Positions 18,956 through 27,817 of a stretch of 64,000 nt of DNA are shown here, piece after piece (the stretch's first letter is position 1; the number at the start of each line of letters is the position of its first letter). The translations under genes were made by a program, and so were the position numbers. The notes beneath the pieces were generated by a model. It ran no database searches and was not told where the DNA came from. It worked only from the letters and a program-made list of their open reading frames with translations. This stretch comes from an uncultured bacterium (lineage in GTDB: Bacteria; Actinomycetota; Coriobacteriia; Coriobacteriales; Coriobacteriaceae): positions 26,848 to 90,847 of the forward strand of contig CAJMRE010000004.1 of assembly GCA_905215755.1 (NCBI GenBank). The letters are read 5' to 3'.

Positions 18956-19645
18956 CTACTTTTTGCGATGCAAAAAGCGTGCGATGTCATCCTCGGTGGG
19001 GCTTTTGATATCAAAGCGCAGCGACAGCCAGCGTAGTCCCATGGTCACCACGACGCAAACGACCAGTGCGACGACATTGCTGACCAAGCCGCTCATGACA
19101 AGGCAAACATAGCTTGCCGATCCGGCGATGGCCGCGATGGCATAGAAGTTGGTGCGCTGGAAGATACCCGGCACCACACCCATAAAACCATCTCGCAGCA
19201 TGCCGCCGCCCACCGCGGTAAAAAAGCCCATCATGATGCACACCGCCGGCGCAAAGCCGTAGACCAGCGCCTTGTCTGCGCCGGTTGCCGCATAAATACC
19301 CACCGAGATGATATCGAGCAGGGGAATGAGCTTTTCGGGCTTGTCGACGATTGCCGGGAAGATGTAGATGATGGCCGCGGTGGCGATGGAGAGCGGGAGC
19401 GCCATCGGTTGGTTGAGGATGTAGACGTTGCCCACCTGCAGCGTCATATCGCGCAAAAGACCGCCGCCCAGTCCACAGACCACGGCGAGCGCGACGGCGC
19501 CCACCAGGTCGAGTTTGTGCTCGCGTGCGACCAACACGCCCGAGATCGATGCCGCGACGACGGCGAACATCTCGAGCCAAAACGGGATGGCAACCATGGC
19601 ATCCGAGGCGTGTGCGGTAACGATCATAGCGGCGGCAACGGGCAA
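18956..19645 (-). CDS. TRIC/UPF0126-type membrane channel
   Basis: 229 residues with about seven membrane segments arranged as two homologous halves. Each half has the UPF0126 signature: GLGGGLLRDMT in the first and AVGGGMLRDGF in the second. Family members are trimeric cation channels related to eukaryotic TRIC, or glycine transporters. The likely start is TTG 19645 with AAGGA eight bases upstream; ATG 19627 is an alternative. It lies upstream of the bactofilin-like gene in the same direction with a 106-nt gap. Confidence 0.88.
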   Translation of the reverse strand: MPVAAAMIVTAHASDAMVAIPFWLEMFAVVAASISGVLVAREHKLDLVGAVALAVVCGLGGGLLRDMTLQVGNVYILNQPMALPLSIATAAIIYIFPAIVDKPEKLIPLLDIISVGIYAATGADKALVYGFAPAVCIMMGFFTAVGGGMLRDGFMGVVPGIFQRTNFYAIAAIAGSASYVCLVMSGLVSNVVALVVCVVVTMGLRWLSLRFDIKSPTEDDIARFLHRKK

Positions 19646-19926
19646 GATGGGGTCCTTTGAGTTACGGGTTTAGACAATGCCCGTACATAGTACATGTTCG
19701 GCGCCGATTGCGACCCTATTGCTCGGCAAACGGTCGGGACTGGGTACGGTCATAGGTTCCATGTTTGGGGATCCGGGTTGATGCTGAACGCGATGGGGGC
19801 GTGGTCGAATAGGAGGGATGTCCAAATTTTGAGCTTTGCTCAAAATTTATCCGGTCGGCTTACGCCGACCGCGCTGCGCTAAAAACGCGCCACTGGCGCG
19901 TTTTCTTTACGCTTTGCGCCCTGGCG
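19646..19926. other. Non-coding stretch with a stack of short hairpins
   Basis: No credible gene. It contains successive inverted repeats: AAATTTTGAGC / GCTCAAAATTT (about 19825-19850), GGTCGGC / GCCGACC (about 19852-19871) and AAAACGCGCC / GGCGCGTTTT (about 19882-19905). The last resembles a plus-strand terminator. The 62-codon frame starting at 19694 lacks support. Confidence 0.5.
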
Positions 19927-19950
19927 GGTTCGAATCCCTCCTCCTCCGCC
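19927..19950 (+). repeat. Inverted partial copy of the tRNA-Ser(CGA) 3' end
   Basis: 24 nt from GGTTCGAATCCC to CTCCGCC are identical to the T-loop and acceptor 3' half of the tRNA-Ser at 20014-20104 but lie on the opposite strand. With 20015-20038 it forms a 24-bp perfect inverted repeat around a 64-nt spacer. No matching 5' tRNA half is present, so it is a fragment. Confidence 0.85.
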
Positions 19951-19972
19951 GTATTTGCTTGTAAGGGACTTA

Positions 19973-20006
19973 AAAGAAAAAAGCCCCCGATCTGGGAGCT
20001 TTCTCA
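19973..20006 (-). terminator. Rho-independent terminator of tRNA-Ser(CGA)
   Basis: Read leftward: GAAAGCTCCC AGATC GGGGGCTTTTTTC, an interrupted stem with a T run, immediately downstream of the tRNA-Ser. Confidence 0.75.
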
Positions 20007-20013
20007 ACCAAAA

Positions 20014-20104
20014 TGGCGGAGGAGGAGGGATTCGAACCCTCGTGACCTTATACAGGCCAAACGGTTTTCGAGACCGCCGCATTCAACCACTCTGCCACCC
20101 CTCC
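20014..20104 (-). tRNA. tRNA-Ser (CGA)
   Basis: 91 nt including CCA with a long class II variable arm. Acceptor GGAGGGG pairs with CTCCTCC, anticodon loop CTCGAAA gives CGA, T-arm GAGGGTTCGAATCCCTC. Confidence 0.95.
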
Positions 20105-20117
20105 GCGTGGGGTAAAA

Positions 20118-20143
20118 ACAAAGCAGGCTCGAAGGCCTGCTTT
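20118..20143 (-). terminator. Terminator of tRNA-Ser(GGA)
   Basis: Stem AAAGCAGGC / GCCTGCTTT (20120-20128 and 20135-20143); read leftward it ends in a T-rich GTTTTT. Confidence 0.8.
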
Positions 20144-20152
20144 GGAATTAAC

Positions 20153-20243
20153 TGGCGGAGAGTCAGGGATTTGAACCCTGGAGACGCTTTTGACGCCTAC
20201 ACGATTTCCAATCGTGCTCCTTCGGCCACTCGGACAACTCTCC
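20153..20243 (-). tRNA. tRNA-Ser (GGA)
   Basis: 91 nt including CCA, class II. Acceptor GGAGAGT pairs with the complementary 3' strand, anticodon loop TTGGAAA gives GGA, T-arm CAGGGTTCAAATCCCTG. Confidence 0.95.
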
Positions 20244-20747
20244 GTTAAATGCGAAAGTCAGTATACACGAGGAATCGCAAAGTGCAAACAGAAAAGTTGG
20301 CATTTTTTAAAACGCTTGGCCGTGCTTGGTGCTGCAGTGGGGCTTGAGGTCCCAAAAAACGGCTTCCGACCAGCGTGGTTGATCAACTCAATTGTTCAAA
20401 TGGGGTATTCATAAGCGACTTGGCAATGAATTTAAAAATCTTTGGGTGGTGCTGTGGGCCACTGGTATGCATTTTGCGACCACATCCTTGTGCCCGTTGA
20501 CCTGCGGCTTGGCTCAGCTTGTCCCCACGGCACCGTATCTTGTCCACAGATCCGTCAAGCTTTTGGTCAGCATTTGGTTGGAATGCGCATGAAACGTGGT
20601 GTGAGTATGGACATATGTGGAGGTCATGAGGTTGTAGCTGCATATTCTTGCAGCCTAGGAGGTTGAAAGATATTATTACCAAGTCTTTTCCTGCTTCAGG
20701 CGCACCTTCACGACCTGAAGCCACATTTGCCCAGAGGAGGTGACAAT
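20244..20747 (+). promoter_or_regulatory. rpsF leader: Gene-free leader region of the rpsF operon
   Basis: About 500 nt without a credible gene. Near its end is a hairpin GCTTCAGG / CCTGAAGC (20693-20700 and 20714-20721) 13 nt before the rpsF Shine-Dalgarno, with GCACCTTCAC in the loop. Just before it is CTGCATATTCTTGCAG. An S6:S18 autoregulatory leader commonly sits here in other bacteria; I could not match its consensus with certainty. A TTGTCCACA word at about 20539 resembles a DnaA box. Confidence 0.4.
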
Positions 20748-21041
20748 ATGAAGGCTTATGAACTGCTGTTCTTTGTTGACCCGTCGCTCGACCCCGAGAC
20801 TCGTCTCGCTGTTATGAAGCGTATCGATACCACGATCGCTGAGGGCGCTGGCAAGGTCGACTCCGTTGACGAGTGGGGCAAGCGCAAGCTCGCCTACGAG
20901 ATCAACGACCTCACCGATGGTGACTACACCCTCATCAACTTCCACGCAGATCCTACTCAGATCGCCGAGCTTGATCGCGTCCTGCGCATCACCGACGCTG
21001 TGGTCCGCCACATGATCGTCCGTCGCGACGACCAGGAGTAA
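20748..21041 (+). CDS. rpsF: 30S ribosomal protein S6
   Basis: 97 residues beginning MKAYELLFFVDP, chosen because GAGGAGGT is at 20734-20741; an upstream in-frame start is overlapped by that site. Typical S6 segments include WGKRKLAYEI and the HMIVRRDDQE end. Binds S18 in the 30S platform. First gene of rpsF-ssb-rpsR-rplI. Confidence 0.97.
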   Translation: MKAYELLFFVDPSLDPETRLAVMKRIDTTIAEGAGKVDSVDEWGKRKLAYEINDLTDGDYTLINFHADPTQIAELDRVLRITDAVVRHMIVRRDDQE

Positions 21042-21089
21042 GACTGTCGTTTTGGACTGGGCTTGTGCCCCAAGAGGAAGTAGTGAGTT

Positions 21090-21542
21090 ATGAGCATCAA
21101 TCGAGTGAACATCACCGGTAACCTCACCCGCGATCCCGAGCTGCGCGCCACAGCCGGCGGAACCCAGGTTCTGTCCTTTGGCGTCGCCGTGAACGATCGT
21201 CGCCGCAACGCGCAGACTGGCGAGTGGGAGGACTATCCCAACTTTGTCGACTGCACCATGTTCGGCACCCGCGCCGAGGCCGTGAGCCGTTTCCTGGCAA
21301 AGGGAAACAAGGTCGCGATCGAGGGCAAGCTGCGCTACAGCTCTTGGGAGCGCGACGGCCAGCGCCGGAGCAAGCTTGAGGTCATCGTCGATGAGATCGA
21401 GTTTATGAGCTCCCGTGGTGGCCAGGGTGGCTACGACCAGGGCGGTTACGCCCCCGCAGCTTCCGCGCCCGCAGCACGTCCTGCCGCGCCGGTGGCTACG
21501 CCGCCCGCGGTCGACGTCTACGATGAGGACATCCCGTTCTAA
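21090..21542 (+). CDS. ssb: Single-stranded DNA-binding protein
   Basis: 150 residues. The OB-fold starts MSINRVNITGNLTRDPELR and includes the NFVDCTMFG segment. A Gly-rich then Ala/Pro-rich linker (about residues 110-140) leads to the acidic tip DEDIPF, which recruits partner proteins. It sits between rpsF and rpsR as in most bacteria. Confidence 0.97.
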   Translation: MSINRVNITGNLTRDPELRATAGGTQVLSFGVAVNDRRRNAQTGEWEDYPNFVDCTMFGTRAEAVSRFLAKGNKVAIEGKLRYSSWERDGQRRSKLEVIVDEIEFMSSRGGQGGYDQGGYAPAASAPAARPAAPVATPPAVDVYDEDIPF

Positions 21543-21614
21543 GGGTTGTTCACCTATTTTTGAGTGAGAGGCGGCTTCGGTTCGCCGAAGTTGCCAAATG
21601 AAAGGTATTTTGAC

Positions 21615-21881
21615 ATGGCTAATGATTTTTCTGCACGTCAGCCGCGTCGTAAGTACTGCCAGTTCTGCAAGGAGAACACTGAGTTCATCGACTATAAGGA
21701 CACTCAGCTTCTCCGTAAGTACATGACCGACCGTGGCAAGATCAAGCCCCGTCGCGTCACTGGCGCTTGCACGCAGCATCAGCATGACATCGCCAACGCC
21801 ATCAAGCGCGCCCGCGAGATGGCTCTCCTGCCGTACACCGTCCCCGTGGTTTCCTCTCGTGGCAACCGCGACCGCGGCTAA
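21615..21881 (+). CDS. rpsR: 30S ribosomal protein S18
   Basis: 88 residues from ATG 21615 (AAAGG upstream). The start RQPRRKYCQFCKEN keeps a CxxC pair, a zinc-ribbon-type S18. The core has DTQLLRKYMTDRGKI and PRRVTGACTQHQ. Part of the rpsF operon. Confidence 0.97.
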   Translation: MANDFSARQPRRKYCQFCKENTEFIDYKDTQLLRKYMTDRGKIKPRRVTGACTQHQHDIANAIKRAREMALLPYTVPVVSSRGNRDRG

Positions 21882-21896
21882 GAAGGGAGACGCATC

Positions 21897-22436
21897 ATGA
21901 AGGTTATTCTTCTCGATGAGATCAAGGGCAAGGGCGGCGAGGGTGACGTCGTAGAGGTCGCTCAGGGTTACGCTGAGAACTTCCTGTTCCCCAAGAAGCT
22001 CGCTGTTGCCGCCACCAAGGGCAACCTCAAGCAGCTTGACGAGCGTCGCAACAACATCGCCAAGCGCGAGGCCGTCCGTCTGGCTACCGCCAACGAGACC
22101 AAGGCTGCCTTCGAGGGCAAGACGGTCACCGTTGACGTCAAGGTCGGCGACGAGGGCATCCTCTTTGGCTCCGTTACCGCCGCTATGATCGCTGACGCCA
22201 TCAAGGGTCAGCTCGGTATGGACATCGACCGCAAGCGCGTCGAGCTCGGTAAGCCCATCAAGGTTGCCGGTGCCCACACCGTCGCTATCTCGCTGTACCG
22301 TGAGATCAAGGCCGAGGTTGTCGTTCTCGTCGGCGTTACCGCCGAGGAGCTCGCTGCCGAGGCTGAGGTTGAGGAGACCGCTGAGGTCGCCGAGGCCGAG
22401 ACCGCCGAGGTCGAGACCGAGGCTGCTGCCGAGTAG
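21897..22436 (+). CDS. rplI: 50S ribosomal protein L9
   Basis: 179 residues. The N-terminal domain MKVILLDEIKGKGGEGDVVEVAQGY carries the L9 signature (only partly quoted), then the long connecting helix and the C-terminal RNA-binding domain. A tail of about 30 residues rich in Glu/Ala/Val extends beyond the usual end (typical L9 is about 150). Last gene of the operon; terminator 30 nt later. Confidence 0.96.
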   Translation: MKVILLDEIKGKGGEGDVVEVAQGYAENFLFPKKLAVAATKGNLKQLDERRNNIAKREAVRLATANETKAAFEGKTVTVDVKVGDEGILFGSVTAAMIADAIKGQLGMDIDRKRVELGKPIKVAGAHTVAISLYREIKAEVVVLVGVTAEELAAEAEVEETAEVAEAETAEVETEAAAE

Positions 22437-22467
22437 CATTTGCTGCAACGCAGCAATCTTGTTCTAA

Positions 22468-22505
22468 GAAGGGCGCTCTGGGAGACCAGGGCGCCCTTTT
22501 GTTTT
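22468..22505 (+). terminator. Rho-independent terminator after rplI
   Basis: Stem GGGCGCTCTGG / CCAGGGCGCCC around GAGA (22471-22495), then TTTTGTTTTT. Confidence 0.92.
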
Positions 22506-22658
22506 TGCGCCGGGTGAGTTCATAGCAGTCATTGAGATGCGGTCCCGTGCATAGGACCGTTTATCCGTTTGGTTCGGTGATGATTGCCAAGGCGCGGCTC
22601 GATTTATAGCCGTGGCTGATACTATGGATGCTCGCAAGCGATATGAATGAGGATGCTC

Positions 22659-24050
22659 ATGGCATATGACGATAGGGAGACGGGGCTGACGGTCGAGGAC
22701 CGCGGCTCAAAGTTGGGTCTTCCCCAAAACCAAGATGCAGAGGCCAATGTACTGGCCGCTATGCTGCTATCGCCCGAGGTGGTCGAAGAGGCCCAGGTCG
22801 AGCTGCAGCCCGATGACTTCTACCGGCCCATTCATAAGACCATCTATACCGCGATGGTCGATATGTACAACAGCCGCATTCCCATCGACTCCATCTCGCT
22901 GATCGATTACCTGCGAAGCATCAACAAGCTCGATGCCGTGGGCGGCGAAGCGTACATTTTGGAGTTGATGGGTCAGACCCTGTCGCTCGTCAACTGGCAG
23001 CACCATGCCGCCATCGTTCGCCGCGATTCGATGCTGCGTGAGCTGATCGGCGCCACCAACGAGATCAACGCGCTGGCATATAACGCCCCCACCGACACCA
23101 AAGAGGTTGTCGAGCTGGCCGAGAGCAAGCTGCTCAAGGTTACGGCGCGCGAGGTCAAGTCGAGCTACAAGACGCTGACCGAGTTTATGGTCGAGGCCTA
23201 TAACGAGGCCGAGGAAGTGTGCCAGGCCGGTGGTCAGGCGGCGGGCGTGCCCACGGGCTTTCCGTCACTCGACCGCATGCTCATGGGTTTTCGCGAGGGC
23301 CAGCTCATCATCATTGGCGCCCGTCCTGCTGTAGGTAAGACGTCGTTCGCTCTGAACCTGGCGCTCAACGCTGCCGCTGCTGGTTATACCGTCGGCTTCT
23401 TCTCGCTGGAGATGTCGGGCAAGGAAATTGCTCAGCGTCTGATTTGCGCCTACGCCATGATCTCGATCAGTGACTTCCGCATGGGCCGCATTAGCCCCGA
23501 GCAGTGGGCCAATATCAACGAGGCCACGCAGACCTTGTCCAAGCTCGATATTCTGATTGACGATACGCCCGGCACCACAGTGACCGAGATTCGCGCCAAG
23601 AGCCGCCGTATGCTCCATAACAAGGAGAAGGCAATCATCATCCTGGACTACCTGCAGCTGGTGAGTCCTCCGCCGGGACGCCGCTCCGAGAGCCGTACCG
23701 TCGAGGTTTCGGAGATGTCGCGTGGTCTTAAGATCATGGCCAAGGAGCTCAAGATCCCGCTCATCGCGCTGTCGCAGCTCTCGCGTCAGGTCGAATCCCG
23801 TACCGGCAAGCGCCCGCAGCTTTCCGACCTTCGTGAATCGGGCTCCATCGAACAGGACGCCGATATCGTTATGTTCTTGGACCGCTCCGCCGACGAGGCC
23901 GAGGCCTCGCGCGACGATCGACCCGACGAGGGCGTTACGCGTATCGTCGTGGCCAAGAACCGTTCGGGCCCGATCGGCGACGTCGACCTGATGTTCCTGC
24001 CGGCATCCACCAAGTTCTATGAGCTTGATGGGGCACATGCCGAGGAGTAG
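22659..24050 (+). CDS. dnaB: Replicative DNA helicase DnaB
   Basis: Hexameric fork helicase. ATG 22659 is preferred because GAGGA lies 5 nt upstream; ATG 22647 in the same frame is possible. The N-terminal domain begins near LPQNQDAEANVLAAML. The RecA-like domain has Walker A GARPAVGKTSFALN and the IIILDYLQL Walker B region, and the C-terminal LSQLSRQVESR and SDLRESGSIEQDAD motifs. About 463 residues, normal. No dnaC loader is seen; the DciA-like protein at 8013-8576 may serve. Confidence 0.97.
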   Translation: MAYDDRETGLTVEDRGSKLGLPQNQDAEANVLAAMLLSPEVVEEAQVELQPDDFYRPIHKTIYTAMVDMYNSRIPIDSISLIDYLRSINKLDAVGGEAYILELMGQTLSLVNWQHHAAIVRRDSMLRELIGATNEINALAYNAPTDTKEVVELAESKLLKVTAREVKSSYKTLTEFMVEAYNEAEEVCQAGGQAAGVPTGFPSLDRMLMGFREGQLIIIGARPAVGKTSFALNLALNAAAAGYTVGFFSLEMSGKEIAQRLICAYAMISISDFRMGRISPEQWANINEATQTLSKLDILIDDTPGTTVTEIRAKSRRMLHNKEKAIIILDYLQLVSPPPGRRSESRTVEVSEMSRGLKIMAKELKIPLIALSQLSRQVESRTGKRPQLSDLRESGSIEQDADIVMFLDRSADEAEASRDDRPDEGVTRIVVAKNRSGPIGDVDLMFLPASTKFYELDGAHAEE

Positions 24051-24077
24051 GACAGGCGCCCGTTGCACGGGTATACT
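24049..24077 (+). promoter_or_regulatory. Possible purA promoter
   Basis: AGGACA (24049-24054) and TATACT (24072-24077) with 17-nt spacing, about 66 nt before the purA start. The -35 is poor, so this is tentative. Confidence 0.4.
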
Positions 24078-24143
24078 GGGAATGTTTTGTGCTTCTGCGT
24101 GCCGGCGTGGCGCGTAGACAGGCCATGAATGTAAGGAGTAAAC

Positions 24144-25430
<1,287 letters not shown>

Positions 25431-25452
25431 TCGGGACTATTTGGTTATTGCG

Positions 25453-25494
25453 ATATACCCCTTTGCAGCCCGGACGGGCGGTCGAGGGGTATAT
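25453..25494 (+). terminator. Hairpin between purA and purD
   Basis: Stem ATATACCCCT / AGGGGTATAT (25453-25462 and 25485-25494) with an inner GCCCG / CGGGC. No strong T tract, so it could be a terminator or a leader hairpin of purD. Confidence 0.5.
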
Positions 25495-25548
25495 TTGCTT
25501 GCAAAGGGCTCGCGCGGAGCGGGCCGTTCATCCATAGAGGAGGCACCC

Positions 25549-26853
25549 TTGAAGGCGGACACTCAAACCATCGACATCCTGTTGTTGGGCAGCGGCGGCC
25601 GTGAGCATGCTTTGGCAGCCAAGCTCGCAGCATCACCGCGCGCCGGCAAGCTCTACATCGCGCCGGGCAACGGCGGCACCGCGAGCTGCGGCGAGAACGT
25701 TGTTCTCGACGACTGCGATCCTGCGGCCGTGGCGGCGTTTGCGCAGAGCCACGGATGCGGACTCGTGGTAATTGGCCCCGAGGCTCCGCTTGTGGCGGGC
25801 GTGGCCGACGCCGTGCGCGCGGCGGGTATTCCCTGCTTTGGCCCGGGTGCCGAGGGTGCCCAGATGGAGGGCTCCAAGCTGTTCTCCAAGCAGCTCATGG
25901 AGCGTGCGGGCATTCCGACGGCAGCCTATGGTTCGTTTACCGACGAGGCTTCGGCTCTCGCCTACGTACGCGAGCAGGGCGCCCCGCTGGTCGTGAAGGC
26001 TGACGGCCTTGCCGCCGGCAAGGGCGTTATCGTGGCGACCGAACTTGAGCAGGCCGAGGAAGCCGTGCGCGAGTGCTTTGGCGGCACCTTTGGCGATGCC
26101 GGCAACACCGTGGTCATCGAGGAGATGCTGACCGGCCCCGAGTGCTCGCTGTTGGCCTTTACCGACGGCAAGACCGTGCGCCCCATGGCCACCTCGCAGG
26201 ACCACAAGCGCGCGCTCGAGGGCGACAAGGGCCCCAACACCGGCGGCATGGGCGTCTACAGCCCGGTGCCCATCGTGACTGACGAGGAGCACGCCACCAT
26301 GGTGAAGGTCATGGAGCAGACCGTGGCAGAGCTCGCTGCCGAGGGCATCGACTACCGCGGCTGCCTGTACGGCGGCTTTATGCTCACGCCTGCCGGCCCC
26401 AAGGTGCTGGAGTTCAATGCCCGTTTCGGCGACCCCGAGACGCAGGTCGTGCTCCCGCGCCTTAAGAACGACCTGGTCGAGGTTATGCTGGCTTGTGCCA
26501 ACTACGAGCTCGATCAGATTGAACTCGACTGGCGTGACGAGTGGGCCGTGGCCGTTGTCCTGACGAGCGCGGGCTACCCCGGCAGCTACGAGAAAGGCAA
26601 GGTCATCACCGGTATCGCCGATGCCGAGGCCATGGAGAACGTGACCGTGTACCACGCGGGCACTGCCGTGGTGGACGGCCAGCTCGTGACCAATGGTGGC
26701 CGCGTGCTTGCCGTGACCGCTCTGGGCGACACGTTCGAGAACGCTCGCAACCTTGCCTACGAGGCCTGCGAGAAGATTGATTTTGAGGGCAAGACCCTGC
26801 GTCACGACATCGGCCTGCGCGCGCTGCGCGGCCGCGACGCCTGGGATGCCTAA
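25549..26853 (+). CDS. purD: Phosphoribosylamine-glycine ligase
   Basis: ATP-grasp enzyme making GAR, second step of purine synthesis. The start is taken as TTG 25549 because AGAGGAGG is at 25536-25543 and the PurD fold begins right after (IDILLLGSGGREHALA); an open frame upstream overlaps purA and is not expected to be translated. 434 residues. ATP-grasp motifs include PLVVKADGLAAGKGV and GPNTGGMGVYSP, and the metal-binding EFNARFGDPETQ. Confidence 0.95.
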   Translation: MKADTQTIDILLLGSGGREHALAAKLAASPRAGKLYIAPGNGGTASCGENVVLDDCDPAAVAAFAQSHGCGLVVIGPEAPLVAGVADAVRAAGIPCFGPGAEGAQMEGSKLFSKQLMERAGIPTAAYGSFTDEASALAYVREQGAPLVVKADGLAAGKGVIVATELEQAEEAVRECFGGTFGDAGNTVVIEEMLTGPECSLLAFTDGKTVRPMATSQDHKRALEGDKGPNTGGMGVYSPVPIVTDEEHATMVKVMEQTVAELAAEGIDYRGCLYGGFMLTPAGPKVLEFNARFGDPETQVVLPRLKNDLVEVMLACANYELDQIELDWRDEWAVAVVLTSAGYPGSYEKGKVITGIADAEAMENVTVYHAGTAVVDGQLVTNGGRVLAVTALGDTFENARNLAYEACEKIDFEGKTLRHDIGLRALRGRDAWDA

Positions 26854-26874
26854 AATCCGAGAGGAATGAGACGG

Positions 26875-27570
26875 ATGGACGAGAAGAACGAAGAGCTCGT
26901 GGACGCGCAGATCGTCGAAGAGGACAGCCGCATGTATGGGCACGCCGAGGGCGAGCCTGGTGGCGAGGTCGCTGACGAGCCGGCGCTGGTGCTGGGCGAC
27001 GACGACCCGCACGATGTCGAGCTGCACGAGAAGATTCTTTCGGAGGAGTGCGCCTGGAAGGGCAAGATCCTTGACGTCCACCGTCTTGAGGTTGAGCTGC
27101 CCAACGGTCACCGCAGCGCCCGCGATATCGTTCGCCATCCAGGTGCGGCGGCCGTTGTGGCACTGACCGAGAGCGGCAAGATCGTACTGGTGCGTCAGTA
27201 CCGCACCGCCATCGACCGCGTGACGGTCGAGATTCCCGCCGGTAAGCTCGATCCAGGCGAGGACCCGCTCGATTGCGCCAAGCGCGAACTGCATGAGGAG
27301 ACGGGCTTTAGGGCTGGTCGTATTCGCTTTTTGACGTCGATTGTCACGTCCTGCGGTTTTTGCGATGAGATCATCCACATTTACTTGGCTACCAAGCTCG
27401 AGTTTGATGCGCCCAACCCCGATGATGACGAGTTTGTCAACGTGGACCTGGTGCCGCTGCACGAGCTGATCGACGCCGTGCTCGACGGCAAGATCGAAGA
27501 CGCCAAGACCGTCGTGGGCGCCTTGGCCTGCGACAGCATCGCGCACCGCCTTGGGGGCACGGAGCTCTAG
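26875..27570 (+). CDS. NUDIX hydrolase, ADP-ribose pyrophosphatase type
   Basis: 231 residues from ATG 26875 (AGGA 9 nt upstream; ATG 26866 also possible). The first ~55 residues are acidic and probably disordered, an extension beyond typical NudF. The catalytic Nudix box is intact, GKLDPGEDPLDCAKRELHEE followed by TG (about residues 121-142). The following GFCDEIIHIYLA fits the ADP-ribose pyrophosphatase subgroup. Substrate is inferred. The stop codon is immediately followed by a structured repeat at 27571. Confidence 0.88.
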   Translation: MDEKNEELVDAQIVEEDSRMYGHAEGEPGGEVADEPALVLGDDDPHDVELHEKILSEECAWKGKILDVHRLEVELPNGHRSARDIVRHPGAAAVVALTESGKIVLVRQYRTAIDRVTVEIPAGKLDPGEDPLDCAKRELHEETGFRAGRIRFLTSIVTSCGFCDEIIHIYLATKLEFDAPNPDDDEFVNVDLVPLHELIDAVLDGKIEDAKTVVGALACDSIAHRLGGTEL

Positions 27571-27717
27571 GTTACGCGGTTTTACCAAACCGCGTAACGA
27601 GTCGACGCTGCAAACGCCCCTAAGCGGCAATCTGCCTTTCAATCGTCGCTCGCGTACCGAAGTACGCGTCGCTCCTCTTTCAAGGCACCTTGCTCGCTTA
27701 GGGACGTTTTCGCTGAC
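27571..27717 (+). repeat. 147-nt structured repeat, copy 1
   Basis: Begins at the base after the NUDIX stop codon. A 12-bp hairpin (27571-27598, GTTACGCGGTTT arms, TACC loop) is identical to the copy at 45759. Then come three nested stems whose sequence differs from copy 2 but whose pairing is kept: CCCTAAGCG / CGCTTAGGG (27618-27626, 27695-27703), TGCCTT / AAGGCA (27633-27638, 27682-27687), CGCGTAC / GTACGCG (27651-27657, 27662-27668). Both copies have the same length. Confidence 0.85.
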
Positions 27718-27817
27718 GTTGCTAGAACATCGGCGTTATGTTTGTTGGGACGCTTTGTTTTCAGCCCGACCGGCTCAACCGGATTTATCACGCTATTTAT
27801 TTCTCTTCGAGGACTGC

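Noticed and set aside
19694..19882. 62-codon plus-strand frame
   Set aside because: No ribosome-binding site, no family resemblance, and its end lies in a hairpin stack.
19650..19950. tmRNA ending in the tRNA-like T-arm at 19927-19950
   Set aside because: No matching 5' acceptor strand and no peptide tag ending in ALAA-type codons; the T-arm matches tRNA-Ser exactly, so a tRNA fragment is the better reading.
27551..27817. N-terminal extension of the ABC exporter through the 147-nt repeat
   Set aside because: The extension is a translation of the repeat, also seen in the frame across the second copy; ATG 27818 has a ribosome-binding site and starts the membrane domain.
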